Shown one piece after another: positions 44,873-54,780 of a DNA stretch of 57,355 nucleotides. Position 1 is the stretch's first letter. Each line of letters opens with the position of its first letter. Source of the DNA: an uncultured Nitrospira sp. (GTDB lineage: Bacteria; Nitrospirota; Nitrospiria; Nitrospirales; Nitrospiraceae). Position numbers and translations under genes: made by a program. A model generated the notes under the pieces. It saw nothing but the letters and a program-made list of their open reading frames with translations. It was not told the origin of the DNA and did not search any database. The stretch is taken from NCBI GenBank assembly GCA_902500775.1, contig CABVRZ010000029.1, positions 1-57,355 of the forward strand. Reading direction: 5' to 3'.

Positions 44873-45757
44873 TTACAATGCGATCCGTGCCTGTGCCAAG
44901 GTGCCCACAATCTTGACGGTGATGGGTGTTCCAGGAGGCAACGGAGGGAGGCCCAAGGCTGCCGCTTTCGGGGCAAACCCAAGACCGGGGATGACGGTCA
45001 CCGTCAGCGCCAGTTGACTATTCAGGATCTGGGGCTGAAGCGTGACCTGTCCCTGGCCCTCTATGGACCCATCCAATCCTTCACCTTTCAATTGCGTGAC
45101 GTCGCACACGAGGTTCCGACAGGAGAGCCCGACTGCAGCTCTGCTGAATGCCAGCGACAACAGTTTGCCATTGCCAAGCGGAATCTGGCCAATCTCCAAC
45201 TCTGTGGCCTCCGCAATCCAGGTTCCCTCAGTCTTCATGACGGTTGGAGAGGACGGGTCGACATCAACCCGATGGGAAAACTCTCCATTGAGAGTGCCGC
45301 GATTCACGTATCGACGGACGAATTTGTGTAGGTCCACCTGGCGGAGCTGTCCTTTGAGTGTCAGTGGACCGGTCAGTGAGAAGGATGATGCAGTGAGCAT
45401 GCCCTTGAGGAAGCCCGTGCGCGCGGTATGTTCGTCCTGTTGGACAAGGATATCAAGCCCCAACGTTCCACTGAGCGCCTGTAGGACACCAAGTTTGGTC
45501 TGCAGAACCGCCAGCTCAATGGGATCAAGGGGTGGTTTTGAAAGACTGACGTTTCGCCATTCCAGACTGAGTGGGAGTCCAAGCACCCAATCCGAGACGT
45601 GGATGTCTAGGCCTGTAGCTCGTTTGAGCTCGGCCACTGCCCGCTGCTGTAGCAACTGATAGGGAAAGGTGGCAATCAGGCAGAGGGTCAGGACGCAGAT
45701 GCCGCCAATTGTCCATGCCAGAATCTCTCTCCATGCTTCAGGCCATTTGATGGTCAT
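44873..45757 (-). CDS. gspN: Type II secretion protein GspN
   Basis: A 294-residue protein. One N-terminal membrane helix (about 10-32, ILAWTIGGICVLTLCLIATF) anchors a periplasmic domain with AsmA/GspN-like repeated beta segments (LTLKGQLRQVDLHKF, GSIEGQGQVTLQPQIL). GspN is optional in type II systems and its function is unclear. The start is set at the ATG at 45757, which overlaps the gspJ stop by four bases; longer versions have no ribosome-binding site. Its place before gspL is characteristic of delta-proteobacterial and related operons. Confidence 0.8.
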   Translation of the reverse strand: MTIKWPEAWREILAWTIGGICVLTLCLIATFPYQLLQQRAVAELKRATGLDIHVSDWVLGLPLSLEWRNVSLSKPPLDPIELAVLQTKLGVLQALSGTLGLDILVQQDEHTARTGFLKGMLTASSFSLTGPLTLKGQLRQVDLHKFVRRYVNRGTLNGEFSHRVDVDPSSPTVMKTEGTWIAEATELEIGQIPLGNGKLLSLAFSRAAVGLSCRNLVCDVTQLKGEGLDGSIEGQGQVTLQPQILNSQLALTVTVIPGLGFAPKAAALGLPPLPPGTPITVKIVGTLAQARIAL

Positions 45758-46389
45758 GATGTTCCAATGGTGACCCATTCCCGCACAGTCCAGGGCGCGG
45801 CATCGGGGTATTGAAAGGTAATTTCCAATAGCACGGCTTTCGGTAGCTTGCTGGCGTTCGGCCATTCGTCGAGCCAGACCCGATTCGGTTCATCGTAGTA
45901 ACGAACATTGAAGGCGTGAACTCGCTCCGCCAGTTCCATCTGATCGAGCGATTCATTGGTATCCGTCAGGGTGTAGAGATTTTTTCGAACGAACCGAATC
46001 AATCGATCGCGTTCGCGGGTATACACGACCCGGACCGTGTCGCTCTCTCTGGCCGTGGTCGTGACCGTGAGCAGCTCCTGACTCATGGCGAGGAACGCCA
46101 GTGTATCGGCTGGTTGCCCGTCTTGGGTCCCGTTCATCCCGACCCAGGGGTATGTGATTGTCCGTTTACTGAGTGCAATTTCTTCAGCCATCAGACGAAG
46201 AATCTTTCTCACGGTTTGCTCTCGTGTCGTGTGTTCTCTCCCTGCTTCGACGGTCTGTGTCGTCGACAGGAGTGAGGCAAAGACCATGGCGGCGATGGTG
46301 CCGAGCAGCGTGACAGCGACCAGGACTTCGACCAGGGTGAAGCCTCCATGTGCCGTGGCGTTACGAGGGGAGGCGGATCGAGAGCACAT
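45754..46389 (-). CDS. gspJ: Type II secretion minor pseudopilin GspJ
   Basis: A 211-residue pseudopilin. A 16-residue leader ends HGG and is followed by FTLVEVLVAVTLLGTIAAMV, the standard cleavage and helix motif with Glu5. The globular C-terminus has the usual EIALSKRTITYPW and VRYYDEPNRVW segments. The ATG at 46389 lies inside the end of gspI, overlapping it by 29 bp; the far upstream ATG would give a 97-residue unrelated leader and is rejected. With GspI and GspK it forms the pseudopilus tip. Confidence 0.85.
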   Translation of the reverse strand: MCSRSASPRNATAHGGFTLVEVLVAVTLLGTIAAMVFASLLSTTQTVEAGREHTTREQTVRKILRLMAEEIALSKRTITYPWVGMNGTQDGQPADTLAFLAMSQELLTVTTTARESDTVRVVYTRERDRLIRFVRKNLYTLTDTNESLDQMELAERVHAFNVRYYDEPNRVWLDEWPNASKLPKAVLLEITFQYPDAAPWTVREWVTIGTS

Positions 46390-46798
46390 AGGTGCTGACC
46401 TCCACAGATTCTTCTCGCTCACCGCGCGGCCACGATATTTTAATACGAATCTCCCGCACGAACTCGAGCGGAGTCGGTGAGATGGTGCGTTTCCATCGAT
46501 AGCCGACTGCTCGTGGAACCGCTTGGAGCGCGGTTTGGGAGCCAAGCGGGATCGGTGAGAACTCCCCCAGAGTTTCTCCGACGGGATACTGGCCGGCAAG
46601 TTCGACCTCCAGGAGTTTTTCTTGTGCCAATAGAGTGGCAGCGGTGAGTTCAGCGGCTCGACCTTGGAGATCGAGGTCAAAGTTTCTCAGCCCGAGGAGG
46701 ACGGGAAGCGCGATCGCGAGCAACGCAATAGCCAAGAGAACTTCGAGGAGCGTGAACCCATGTTCACTCGCCCTGGGATGGTGTGTTGGGGAACTCAT
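46361..46798 (-). CDS. gspI: Type II secretion minor pseudopilin GspI
   Basis: A 145-residue pseudopilin with a 14-residue leader ending EHG, then FTLLEVLLAIALLAIALPVL with Glu5. The C-terminal region (WKRTISPTPLEFVREIRIKI, then WPRGEREESVEVSTYV) matches the minor pseudopilin I fold. The start overlaps the gspH stop by four bases and the end overlaps gspJ by 29. The length is typical. The leader is short and ordinary, unlike that of GspH. Confidence 0.88.
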   Translation of the reverse strand: MSSPTHHPRASEHGFTLLEVLLAIALLAIALPVLLGLRNFDLDLQGRAAELTAATLLAQEKLLEVELAGQYPVGETLGEFSPIPLGSQTALQAVPRAVGYRWKRTISPTPLEFVREIRIKISWPRGEREESVEVSTYVLSIRLPS

Positions 46799-47547
46799 TG
46801 TGCCCCACGGGGCGCTAGCGGCCCTCCTCGTGCTGGTCCGCCGGGGCCTGCTTGGGCACTCGGCTTCAAGAGGACTTTGACGCGGTCAGGGATAAAGCGG
46901 TTTGGCGGAGGGTCAAAGCGTTCGTCCCCGACGCGAATGGCTCCGGTTAATGAATCGACGGCTATCCCCAAGAGATTATTCTTATTGTCCATGAGATATA
47001 TCGTGACGGGCTCGATCCGTCCGTTGGGGAAGAATGTCACCCCAACCCGACCTGACATGCGTTTGTCTTGTCCGATAGAGATTTCGGTTACGCGGACCCC
47101 CTCGGGAAGCGCTCGTGGGACCTTCCATGTGGGGTCCAGCGGGAGGCGCTCCTCCTTCCCTTCAATCACCATCATCCAGTAGAGACCCTGATCCACCTCG
47201 AAATAAAGTCTGATCGGTGTTTGATCGATGGCCGCTTGAGCTTGAAACGTTCGAAGCAGACCGACGAGTTTTCTCCCCGTTGAGCGTAAGTCTTCTTCAA
47301 GACTGATACGAGGCAAGACCACGGCTAAGACTCCGCCCAGCAGAAACAAAGCGAACAGCATTTCCAGGAGCGTGAAGCCTGAGGAGGAGTGTAAGGCGTG
47401 ACGCGTGACGCGTGAAAGGTGAGGGGTGGAAGGTGGCACATGAAAGGTGAGACGTGAGACGTGAAGGGCGGAGGACTGACCCTGAGGGGCCGACCACTGA
47501 TGGCCGATCGCTGATCGCATAATGTCGAGCCAATGACGAATCACCAT
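46795..47547 (-). CDS. gspH: Type II secretion pseudopilin GspH with repeat-derived long leader
   Basis: A pseudopilin of about 250 residues. The cleavage site is SSSG before FTLLEMLFALFLLGGVLAVV (Glu5 present). The leader is about 57 residues, far longer than the usual 5-15. Its middle (HVSRLTFHVPPSTPHLSRV) is encoded by a tandem CGTGAAAGGTGAG-type repeat like those between genes. The ATG at 47547, eight bp after the gspG stop, is the first reasonable start; an ATG at 47520 is an alternative. No start codon exists between the repeat and the cleavage site, so the repeat must be translated. The C-terminus ends in a Gly/Pro/Ala-rich tail. Confidence 0.8.
   Translation of the reverse strand: MVIRHWLDIMRSAIGHQWSAPQGQSSALHVSRLTFHVPPSTPHLSRVTRHALHSSSGFTLLEMLFALFLLGGVLAVVLPRISLEEDLRSTGRKLVGLLRTFQAQAAIDQTPIRLYFEVDQGLYWMMVIEGKEERLPLDPTWKVPRALPEGVRVTEISIGQDKRMSGRVGVTFFPNGRIEPVTIYLMDNKNNLLGIAVDSLTGAIRVGDERFDPPPNRFIPDRVKVLLKPSAQAGPGGPARGGPLAPRGAQ
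47389..47466. repeat. Tandem GTGAAAGGTGAG-type repeat inside the gspH leader
   Basis: On the plus strand the segment reads as imperfect tandem units GCGTGACGCGTGACGCGTGAAAG, then GGTGAGGGGTGGAAGGTGGCAC, GAAAGGTGAGACGTGAGACGTG. It is read in frame on the minus strand as part of the GspH leader (residues about 28-53). The units resemble the motA/motB dyad. Confidence 0.75.
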
Positions 47548-47554
47548 TGGTGTC

Positions 47555-48091
47555 TTACTCTTTGTCGAGATTCCAATTAGCAATGTCGGCATTGACGCCC
47601 TCACCCCCGACCTCACCATCGGTAGCGAGCGAGGTCACTTCGTAATCGATTTTCAGATCTCCGCGTTGGACCGGGCTCAGATACTTATACGGATTGCCCC
47701 AAGGATCGTCCGGCAGTTTAGGGAGGTATCCGCCGAGTTTCCATTTCTTGGGAATGACTCCGACCGACGGTTTTTCAACCAAAGCTTTGAGGCCCTGTTC
47801 GGTGGTGGGGTAGACACCGTTATCCAGTTTGTAGAGTTGGAGCGCTCCCTCGATATTGCGAATCTGTACTTTGGCCGCGGTGCGTTTGGCATCGTCGGTC
47901 CGTCCCATGATGCGAGGGACGACGAGTGCCGCAAGAATGGCTAAAATGGCCACGACAACCATAATTTCAATGAACGTAAAACCGGCTGAGTTTACCGACA
48001 CCCGCAGCGCTAGGTTGGTGGCCAGTGGGTGAGATGGGTGTGGCTCCCGAATGTGTGTGTTAGACCGGCCTGGTGTTTCAGAATCTGTCAT
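47555..48091 (-). CDS. gspG: Type II secretion major pseudopilin GspG
   Basis: A 178-residue major pseudopilin. The leader ends NSAG and is followed by FTFIEIMVVVAILAILAALV with Glu5. The C-terminal signature LYKLDNGVYPTTEQGLKALVEKP, DDPWGNPYKYLSP and DGEVGGEGVNADI is diagnostic for GspG, including calcium-site residues. The leader of 37 residues is long for the family. The ATG at 48091 follows GGGGG-rich sequence; an ATG 36 codons upstream gives an unlikely extension that overlaps gspF. Confidence 0.92.
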   Translation of the reverse strand: MTDSETPGRSNTHIREPHPSHPLATNLALRVSVNSAGFTFIEIMVVVAILAILAALVVPRIMGRTDDAKRTAAKVQIRNIEGALQLYKLDNGVYPTTEQGLKALVEKPSVGVIPKKWKLGGYLPKLPDDPWGNPYKYLSPVQRGDLKIDYEVTSLATDGEVGGEGVNADIANWNLDKE

Positions 48092-48149
48092 GGTGTATCC
48101 CCCTTTATCTCGTTCACAGTTGTCAGGTCTGCTGTGTGGGATCGGGTGC

Positions 48150-49388
48150 TCAATGGACCATCTGGCCCATCTCAAAGATGGGGAGTAGAATCGCGACAAC
48201 GATGAAAAACACGATCACGCCCATCACCAGAATCATGATCGGTTCCATCAGTGAGGTCAATCGCGTAATGACGCGTTCAACCTCGCCATCATAGATGTGG
48301 CTTACCCGGCGCAACATCTCCTCCATCTCACCGCTTTTTTCCCCAACGGCGATCATGTGTGTGACGAGGGCGGGGAATTCCCCGCTTCGCTTCAAGGGAT
48401 CCGCAATGGTCTCGCCCTCGCGAATATTCTGCCTACCACTTTCGACGGTTTCCTCGAGTACGCGATTGTTCATGACGCGCTTGGAGACATCCAAAGCATC
48501 GAGTAATTGCACGCCGCTCGCCAACATCGTGGACAAGGTGCTCGTCAGTCTCGAGATCGAGACCATCCGTGCCACCTCTCCGATCAGTGGGAGTTTCAAT
48601 GTTAGGCGGTCCGTCACCATGCGGCCTCGTTCCGTCCAAATAAATCGTCGAGTCCCGTAGAGACCACCGAGTACCAGCCCGATCAACACCATCCAATAGT
48701 CCGAGAAAAACTGGCTCACCGACATGAGCGCGACGGTCGGCCATGGCAGCGCCTGTTTCTGTTGGGCAAAGACCTGTGTGATCTTGGGCACGACGAAGGT
48801 AATGAGGAAAAACAGGATCACGGTTCCGATGGCCAACATGATGACCGGATAGAGCATGGCGTTGGTGACCTTGGTCCTGAGCGCCTGCTGCTTTTCCAGA
48901 AACTCCGCCAGTCGGAATAAAATCTGGTCAAGGGCTCCACTGGCTTCACCGGCTCGCACCATATGGACATAGATGGAGGAAAAATCCTTGTCGTACGTTT
49001 CCAAGACGGCGCTCAATGCTTTCCCGCCACGAATCTGCTCTCGGATGTCGGCGAGCAGGGACTTGATGGGTTTCTTTTCGGCTTGATCAACGAGCACACC
49101 GAGCGCGTCGACCAGCGGTAAGCCCGCGACTAGGAGCGTGGCAAACTGCCTCGTGAGCAGGGCCAAATCGTTGGCTGTGAGCACCGATGTTCGGCCAATG
49201 ATCCGAGTGGGTGCGGAGCGACTGGTGGCTGGTGCTCGACCGGACGTTTGTCCTTGCTCGATGACATCGGTCGGATAGACGCCTTCTTTGCGCAGCTTCA
49301 AGCGCGCGACCTTGACGTTTTCGGCGTCGATGATTCCCGTCGCTGTTCCACCGTCGCTCCGGTACCCTTGATATTGATAGACGGGCAT
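48150..49388 (-). CDS. gspF: Type II secretion inner-membrane platform protein GspF
   Basis: A 412-residue polytopic protein. Two homologous cytoplasmic domains (GGKALSAVLETYDKDFSSIY in the first; GETIADPLKRSGEFPALV in the second) are separated by membrane helices (about 170-195 LYPVIMLAIGTVILFFLITF, 220-240 and 380-405). GspF forms the core of the assembly platform and contacts GspE. The motifs PALVTHMIAVGEKSGEMEEM and YDGEVERVITRLTSLMEPIM are standard. The start at 49388 begins MPVYQYQGYRSDG, the usual GspF opening; a longer frame overlaps gspE and is rejected. Confidence 0.92.
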   Translation of the reverse strand: MPVYQYQGYRSDGGTATGIIDAENVKVARLKLRKEGVYPTDVIEQGQTSGRAPATSRSAPTRIIGRTSVLTANDLALLTRQFATLLVAGLPLVDALGVLVDQAEKKPIKSLLADIREQIRGGKALSAVLETYDKDFSSIYVHMVRAGEASGALDQILFRLAEFLEKQQALRTKVTNAMLYPVIMLAIGTVILFFLITFVVPKITQVFAQQKQALPWPTVALMSVSQFFSDYWMVLIGLVLGGLYGTRRFIWTERGRMVTDRLTLKLPLIGEVARMVSISRLTSTLSTMLASGVQLLDALDVSKRVMNNRVLEETVESGRQNIREGETIADPLKRSGEFPALVTHMIAVGEKSGEMEEMLRRVSHIYDGEVERVITRLTSLMEPIMILVMGVIVFFIVVAILLPIFEMGQMVH

Positions 49389-49479
49389 GGTTACTTGATC
49401 CCGGGAGTGGCCCAAGAGGGACAGGCGGCCTGATGATGAGGAGACTGCACATGTTGGAGAATCGAAACGTGGATTCGCA

Positions 49480-51360
49480 TCAGTCCACGTCGATTTCTTG
49501 TTGGGTGATCCGCATGACTTCTTCCAACGTGGTCTGGCCATGCAGGACTCGTTCCGCACCCTCTTGCTTTAATGTGACCATGCCTTTCGTGATCGCCGAT
49601 TGTTTGATGGCTGTTGAGTCCGCCTTGCTGCCGATGAGTCGTCGAATGTCATCGTCCAGAACCATCAGCTCAAAGATGCCGGTACGTCCACGATAACCGG
49701 TCTGTGAACAGGCGGCGCACCCAGCGCCTCGATACAATGTCACCGCGGAACCAGGCAGGAGGTCCAGTCGGCTCAGTTCGTCTTCGCTGGCACGGTAGGG
49801 GCGTTTGCAGTCGGGGCAAATCCGTCTGAGTAATCGTTGTGCCAGCACGGCGACGACTGACGAGGCGACCAGGAAGGGCTCAATCCCCATATCAATGAGG
49901 CGTGTGGCGGCGCTTGCGGCGTCATTGGTATGGAGGGTGGAGAATACCAAATGTCCGGTGAGTGACGCATGAATGGCGATCTCCGCGGTCTCACGATCGC
50001 GGATTTCCCCGATCATGATTACATCGGGATCCTGTCGAAGAATCGACCGCAGTCCTGCCGCGAATGTCAGGTTGATCTTCGGATTGACCTGCATTTGCCC
50101 GACGCCGAGCAACTGGTATTCGACTGGATCCTCGACGGTGATGATGTTCTTGTCCGGCGAGTTGATGTGAGTCAGGGCCGCATACAGGGTGGTCGTTTTT
50201 CCGCTTCCTGTGGGGCCGGTCACAAGGATGATTCCGTGCGACAGTTGGATGAGTTGGTGAATAATCGCCAGGCGTTCTTTCTTAAATCCCATCTCAGAGA
50301 GATTGAGGAGGCGATTTTCTTTTTCCAGCAATCGCAGCACGACCCGCTCACCATGCGAGGTGGGGAGGACGGACACTCGGAGATCGACGTCTTTCCCGGC
50401 CGTTCGAATCGCGAACCGACCGTCCTGCGGGAGGCGCTTCTCAGCAATGTTCAGGCCGGCCATGATCTTGAGGCGCGCGATGATACTGGATTGCAAATGC
50501 TTGGGCGGCGTGAGGACCGGGTAGAGGACGCCGTCGATACGATAGCGAACCACCAACCCTCGTTCGAAGGATTCAAAATGGATGTCGCTGGCGCGCTGTC
50601 GAACTGCCTGAAACAGGACCGAGTTGACGAGCCGAATGATCGGGGCCTCGTCGGTGGCATCGAGCAGGTCTTGCGGCTCGTCGAGCTCATGTGCCAAATC
50701 ATCCAGGCTTTTGTTCGCCGCGATATCCTCCATCACTGCTTCGGCACCGGCAGGATTTGCAATTTCGTCGTAGGCCCGATTAAGCCTGGCGAGGAGCGCG
50801 ACGCTGCTGGTTAAGACTGGCGCGATAGGTTTCCCCAAGAGCAAGCGAAGATCATCCAGGGCGACGGTTTCCAAGGGATCGGTCGAGGCGGTAAGGACCG
50901 CTCCGTTTTCGTCACGAAGCGGCAGCACTCGGTATCGTCGGCAAAAGGCGATTGGAACCTTTTTGATCACCTCGTGATCGACCGCGGTGGTGTCGAGATG
51001 GGGGATCCAGGTCATGTCAAATTGCTGAGCGAGCCCTTCCGACACCTGGTCTTCCCGCAGCATGCGCAGGTGTACTAAGACTTCTCCTAACCGGCCGCCT
51101 TTCTCCTGCTGGTAGGCCAGCGCTTCTTCAAGCTTCAGTTCAGAGAGCTGAAACTTCTCACGGAGAATATCTCCCAGGCGTGGCCGAGTGGCTCCCACAT
51201 TGGGTTGCTGTTGCTCGTCTAGTTCAGGCACAGCTTCTTGACCTCTTAGCCGTGCCCCCGATGCGGGCGCAGGCCTCTTTCTTGAGACTCTCGAGCTTCT
51301 TCCTAGCGTAAAGATACTCTTCTGCGTGATGGCCTGGCAAGGATTGAGCAAGATTATCAT
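49480..51360 (-). CDS. gspE: Type II secretion ATPase GspE with MshEN-like N-terminus
   Basis: A 626-residue AAA+ secretion ATPase. Walker A is VTGPTGSGKTTTLYA, with DPDVIMIGEIRDRETAEIAI, the His-box TGHLVFSTLHTNDAA, and a zinc-binding CPDC...CAAC tetracysteine near residues 520-560. The N-terminus (about 58-112) contains RLGDILREKF and RLGEVLVHLR repeats separated by five residues, like MshEN c-di-GMP-binding modules, although the conserved Gly at position 10 is missing in both. It powers pseudopilus assembly. The ATG at 51360 gives an unconserved basic N-terminus of 50 residues, so a later start is possible. Confidence 0.92.
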   Translation of the reverse strand: MIILLNPCQAITQKSIFTLGRSSRVSRKRPAPASGARLRGQEAVPELDEQQQPNVGATRPRLGDILREKFQLSELKLEEALAYQQEKGGRLGEVLVHLRMLREDQVSEGLAQQFDMTWIPHLDTTAVDHEVIKKVPIAFCRRYRVLPLRDENGAVLTASTDPLETVALDDLRLLLGKPIAPVLTSSVALLARLNRAYDEIANPAGAEAVMEDIAANKSLDDLAHELDEPQDLLDATDEAPIIRLVNSVLFQAVRQRASDIHFESFERGLVVRYRIDGVLYPVLTPPKHLQSSIIARLKIMAGLNIAEKRLPQDGRFAIRTAGKDVDLRVSVLPTSHGERVVLRLLEKENRLLNLSEMGFKKERLAIIHQLIQLSHGIILVTGPTGSGKTTTLYAALTHINSPDKNIITVEDPVEYQLLGVGQMQVNPKINLTFAAGLRSILRQDPDVIMIGEIRDRETAEIAIHASLTGHLVFSTLHTNDAASAATRLIDMGIEPFLVASSVVAVLAQRLLRRICPDCKRPYRASEDELSRLDLLPGSAVTLYRGAGCAACSQTGYRGRTGIFELMVLDDDIRRLIGSKADSTAIKQSAITKGMVTLKQEGAERVLHGQTTLEEVMRITQQEIDVD

Positions 51361-51432
51361 GGGAAATCATAATCTTATGTCTTTATCCTTGTGATCTATC
51401 GGATGAAATATTGTATGTGAATCGTCGAGTCT

Positions 51433-51509
51433 CAGGTTGCATGTCTCAAGTGTGAGAGTTCTGGTGTTGAGTGGGATCGGGAAAGTCGCAATTCCAACCA
51501 TGCAACCTG
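51433..51509. repeat. CAGGTTGCATG/CATGCAACCTG dyad between gspC and gspE
   Basis: CAGGTTGCATG (51433-51443) is a perfect 11-base inverted copy of CATGCAACCTG (51499-51509). It lies where gspD would be expected, in a 212-bp gap. CTCAAGTGTGAG and CTTGAAACGG in and beside it continue the GAAAC-type pattern of the other dyads. Confidence 0.6.
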
Positions 51510-51572
51510 AAGCAACAAACTTGAAACGGCTGGGCTGGAGGGTTCTCTGATATTGCCACGCCAACGGTGGGG

Positions 51573-52493
51573 TCAGCGAAGCTCGTAGGTGATGGTTGAG
51601 CGTTGGTTGTTGCGGACCAGGTCAAGCTTTACAGTCTGTTCGTTTTTGAGTTGCTGAAGCAGGTTTAACATGGTGCTTGGATCTCGAATATCGACTCCGT
51701 TGACGCGCTGCAGCACATCTCCGGTCTGGACTCCAATTCTCTCATAAAAACTGGCGGGTGCGATATAGTCCAGACGAAACCCATTGATGGCTCCGTTGAC
51801 TGTATTCGGTACAGCCCGCGCCTGTGATAGGAGTTTTGGCAGGTCGTTCATGGCCTGTTCGACTTCGCGACGATCCACCACTTTGCGCAGTGGCCCGGTC
51901 GCTGCGGCGGCTGCCTGTGGACTGGGCGCTGAACCCGGAGAGCCGGTCTGGGCCGCCTGACCTTCTAAGATTCCCAATTCCAATAATTCTTCGACATTGC
52001 CCTGACGGATGACAATCCCGTTCCGTCGGATCTCAGTGACTTCGCCAAGATCGAGCACGGAATCATGGAGGTGATACAGCGACTGCTGTTTGGATGACAG
52101 TTCCTCGACAATGGCAAAGACGCCACGTTGATCACCAAGTACAGTGCCGATCAAGCGAAGCCTCGTCGCCAGCCCAAGGGAGGCTCGAACGACTGGGCCG
52201 CTGGAGCCACGCCGACCCGAAGATGTGACACCGGTCGATCCATTCTCATTCATCGGTGGAAGCTGGAAGAGGCCACTGGAACGAATCTGCTCCATGGCCT
52301 GCGTTGGGGAATAGGATGCGAGTAACGGCGTTCCTCCCGAGGATGCACTCCCTGATTCTCTCGTCGGTTCTGGAATCACGTAGAGGGCATCGGCCACAAA
52401 CGCATTGATGGTGTGTGCGATGAATAATCCAGCGGTCATCATGCACAGCAACAAACCGATCCGGCGAACATTTTGAGGAGCCACGGTTCCCAA
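51573..52493 (-). CDS. gspC: Type II secretion protein GspC
   Basis: A 306-residue inner-membrane protein. A membrane helix (about 10-32, GLLLCMMTAGLFIAHTINAF) precedes a periplasmic HR domain (about 90-160, LRLIGTVLGDQRGVFAIVEE) and a C-terminal PDZ domain (about 215-305, FRLDYIAPASFYERIGVQTG, RVNGVDIRDPSTMLNLLQQL). GspC links the inner-membrane platform to GspD. The start is a TTG at 52493 or a GTG at 52484; neither has a strong ribosome-binding site. It leads the operon and is divergent from gmd. Confidence 0.88.
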   Translation of the reverse strand: MGTVAPQNVRRIGLLLCMMTAGLFIAHTINAFVADALYVIPEPTRESGSASSGGTPLLASYSPTQAMEQIRSSGLFQLPPMNENGSTGVTSSGRRGSSGPVVRASLGLATRLRLIGTVLGDQRGVFAIVEELSSKQQSLYHLHDSVLDLGEVTEIRRNGIVIRQGNVEELLELGILEGQAAQTGSPGSAPSPQAAAAATGPLRKVVDRREVEQAMNDLPKLLSQARAVPNTVNGAINGFRLDYIAPASFYERIGVQTGDVLQRVNGVDIRDPSTMLNLLQQLKNEQTVKLDLVRNNQRSTITYELR

Positions 52494-52651
52494 GGTAGGC
52501 CTCGCCTCTTCTGAATTGGGACATGCTACATGGTCTATCCTCGTTGTCGCAAGATTCTTTTATTAACGATTTTTTACACGTTTGTGAGTAGACTGGCTGA
52601 TCGAAACAGACAAGAATCCATTTACTTAAAAATGAGAGGAGGCGTTCCGTT

Positions 52652-53659
52652 GTGAAAAAAGCACTGATTACGGGGATTACAGGCCAAGATGGGTCCTATC
52701 TGTCGGAGTTTCTCCTTGGCCGAGGATACGAAGTCTACGGCATCATCCGTCGGTCCAGCTCGTTCAATACGGGGCGTATCGATCCAATCTATGAGGATCC
52801 GCATGTGCCTCATCGGCGGCTTCATTTGGTGTACGGCGATTTGAACGATGCCAGTTCCCTGAATCGAATCCTGCGCACCGTCCAACCCGACGAAATCTAT
52901 AATCTGGGCGCCCAGAGTCACGTCCGTGTCAGTTTTGATATTCCCGAATATACGGGGGAGATTACAGGGCTGGGCACCATTCGGCTGCTTGAGGCGATCC
53001 GAGAATCGGGGTTAAAGCCCAAGTTTTACCAGGCCTCATCCAGCGAGATGTTCGGCAAGGTCCTGGAGGTGCCGCAGAGGGAAACGACGCCGTTCTATCC
53101 ACGAAGTCCGTACGGAGCCGCGAAGGTCTATTCCTACTGGATTACCGTCAACTACCGGGAGGCCTACAATATCTTCGCGTGTAACGGCATTTTGTTTAAT
53201 CATGAATCCCCGCGGCGTGGAGAAACCTTTGTGACGAGGAAAATCACCCAGGCTGCTGCTCGGATCAAGCTCGGTGTCCAACAGGATTTGTTTCTGGGCA
53301 ATCTGGATGCCAAGCGAGACTGGGGCTATGCCGGTGATTACGTTGAAGCGATGTGGATGATGTTGCAGGCACCGACTCCGGATGACTATGTCATTGCCAC
53401 GGGGGAGACCCATACGGTGAAGGAAATGCTGGAACTGGCCTTCGATCGTTTGCAATTGGACTGGAAGAAACATGTGAAGATCGATGCGAAATATTATCGC
53501 CCGACGGAGGTTGATTTACTGATTGGAGATGCAAGCAAGGCCAAGGCTCAATTGGGGTGGCAGCCAAAAGTTGGATTTGAAGCCTTGATTGCCATGATGG
53601 TGGATGCGGATTTGGCTGCGGAAAAAGAGAAGTTAGACGGGACGAGGGTGCGACGTTAA
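52652..53659 (+). CDS. gmd: GDP-mannose 4,6-dehydratase
   Basis: A 335-residue SDR-type nucleotide-sugar dehydratase converting GDP-mannose to GDP-4-keto-6-deoxymannose. It shows [19 protein letters not shown] (dinucleotide-binding), [13 protein letters not shown] (family-specific), [22 protein letters not shown] and the catalytic [10 protein letters not shown] (Tyr-x3-Lys). The [16 protein letters not shown] block is diagnostic for Gmd. A GTG start has AGGAGG about 10 bp upstream. fcl follows after 21 bp, completing GDP-fucose synthesis. Confidence 0.95.
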   Translation: MKKALITGITGQDGSYLSEFLLGRGYEVYGIIRRSSSFNTGRIDPIYEDPHVPHRRLHLVYGDLNDASSLNRILRTVQPDEIYNLGAQSHVRVSFDIPEYTGEITGLGTIRLLEAIRESGLKPKFYQASSSEMFGKVLEVPQRETTPFYPRSPYGAAKVYSYWITVNYREAYNIFACNGILFNHESPRRGETFVTRKITQAAARIKLGVQQDLFLGNLDAKRDWGYAGDYVEAMWMMLQAPTPDDYVIATGETHTVKEMLELAFDRLQLDWKKHVKIDAKYYRPTEVDLLIGDASKAKAQLGWQPKVGFEALIAMMVDADLAAEKEKLDGTRVRR

Positions 53660-54640
<981 letters not shown>

Positions 54641-54780
54641 TAGCCCTCGTCCTGGGTTGAATCGTTTACCCGGCGATCACGTCTTCTGATCCGGAAATAC
54701 TATAAGGTTGCTCTGAGCGTTCAGAGTGACTACCATCACGCGAGTAGTATGACTGGATCACTGCACAAATGAGGTGTTGA

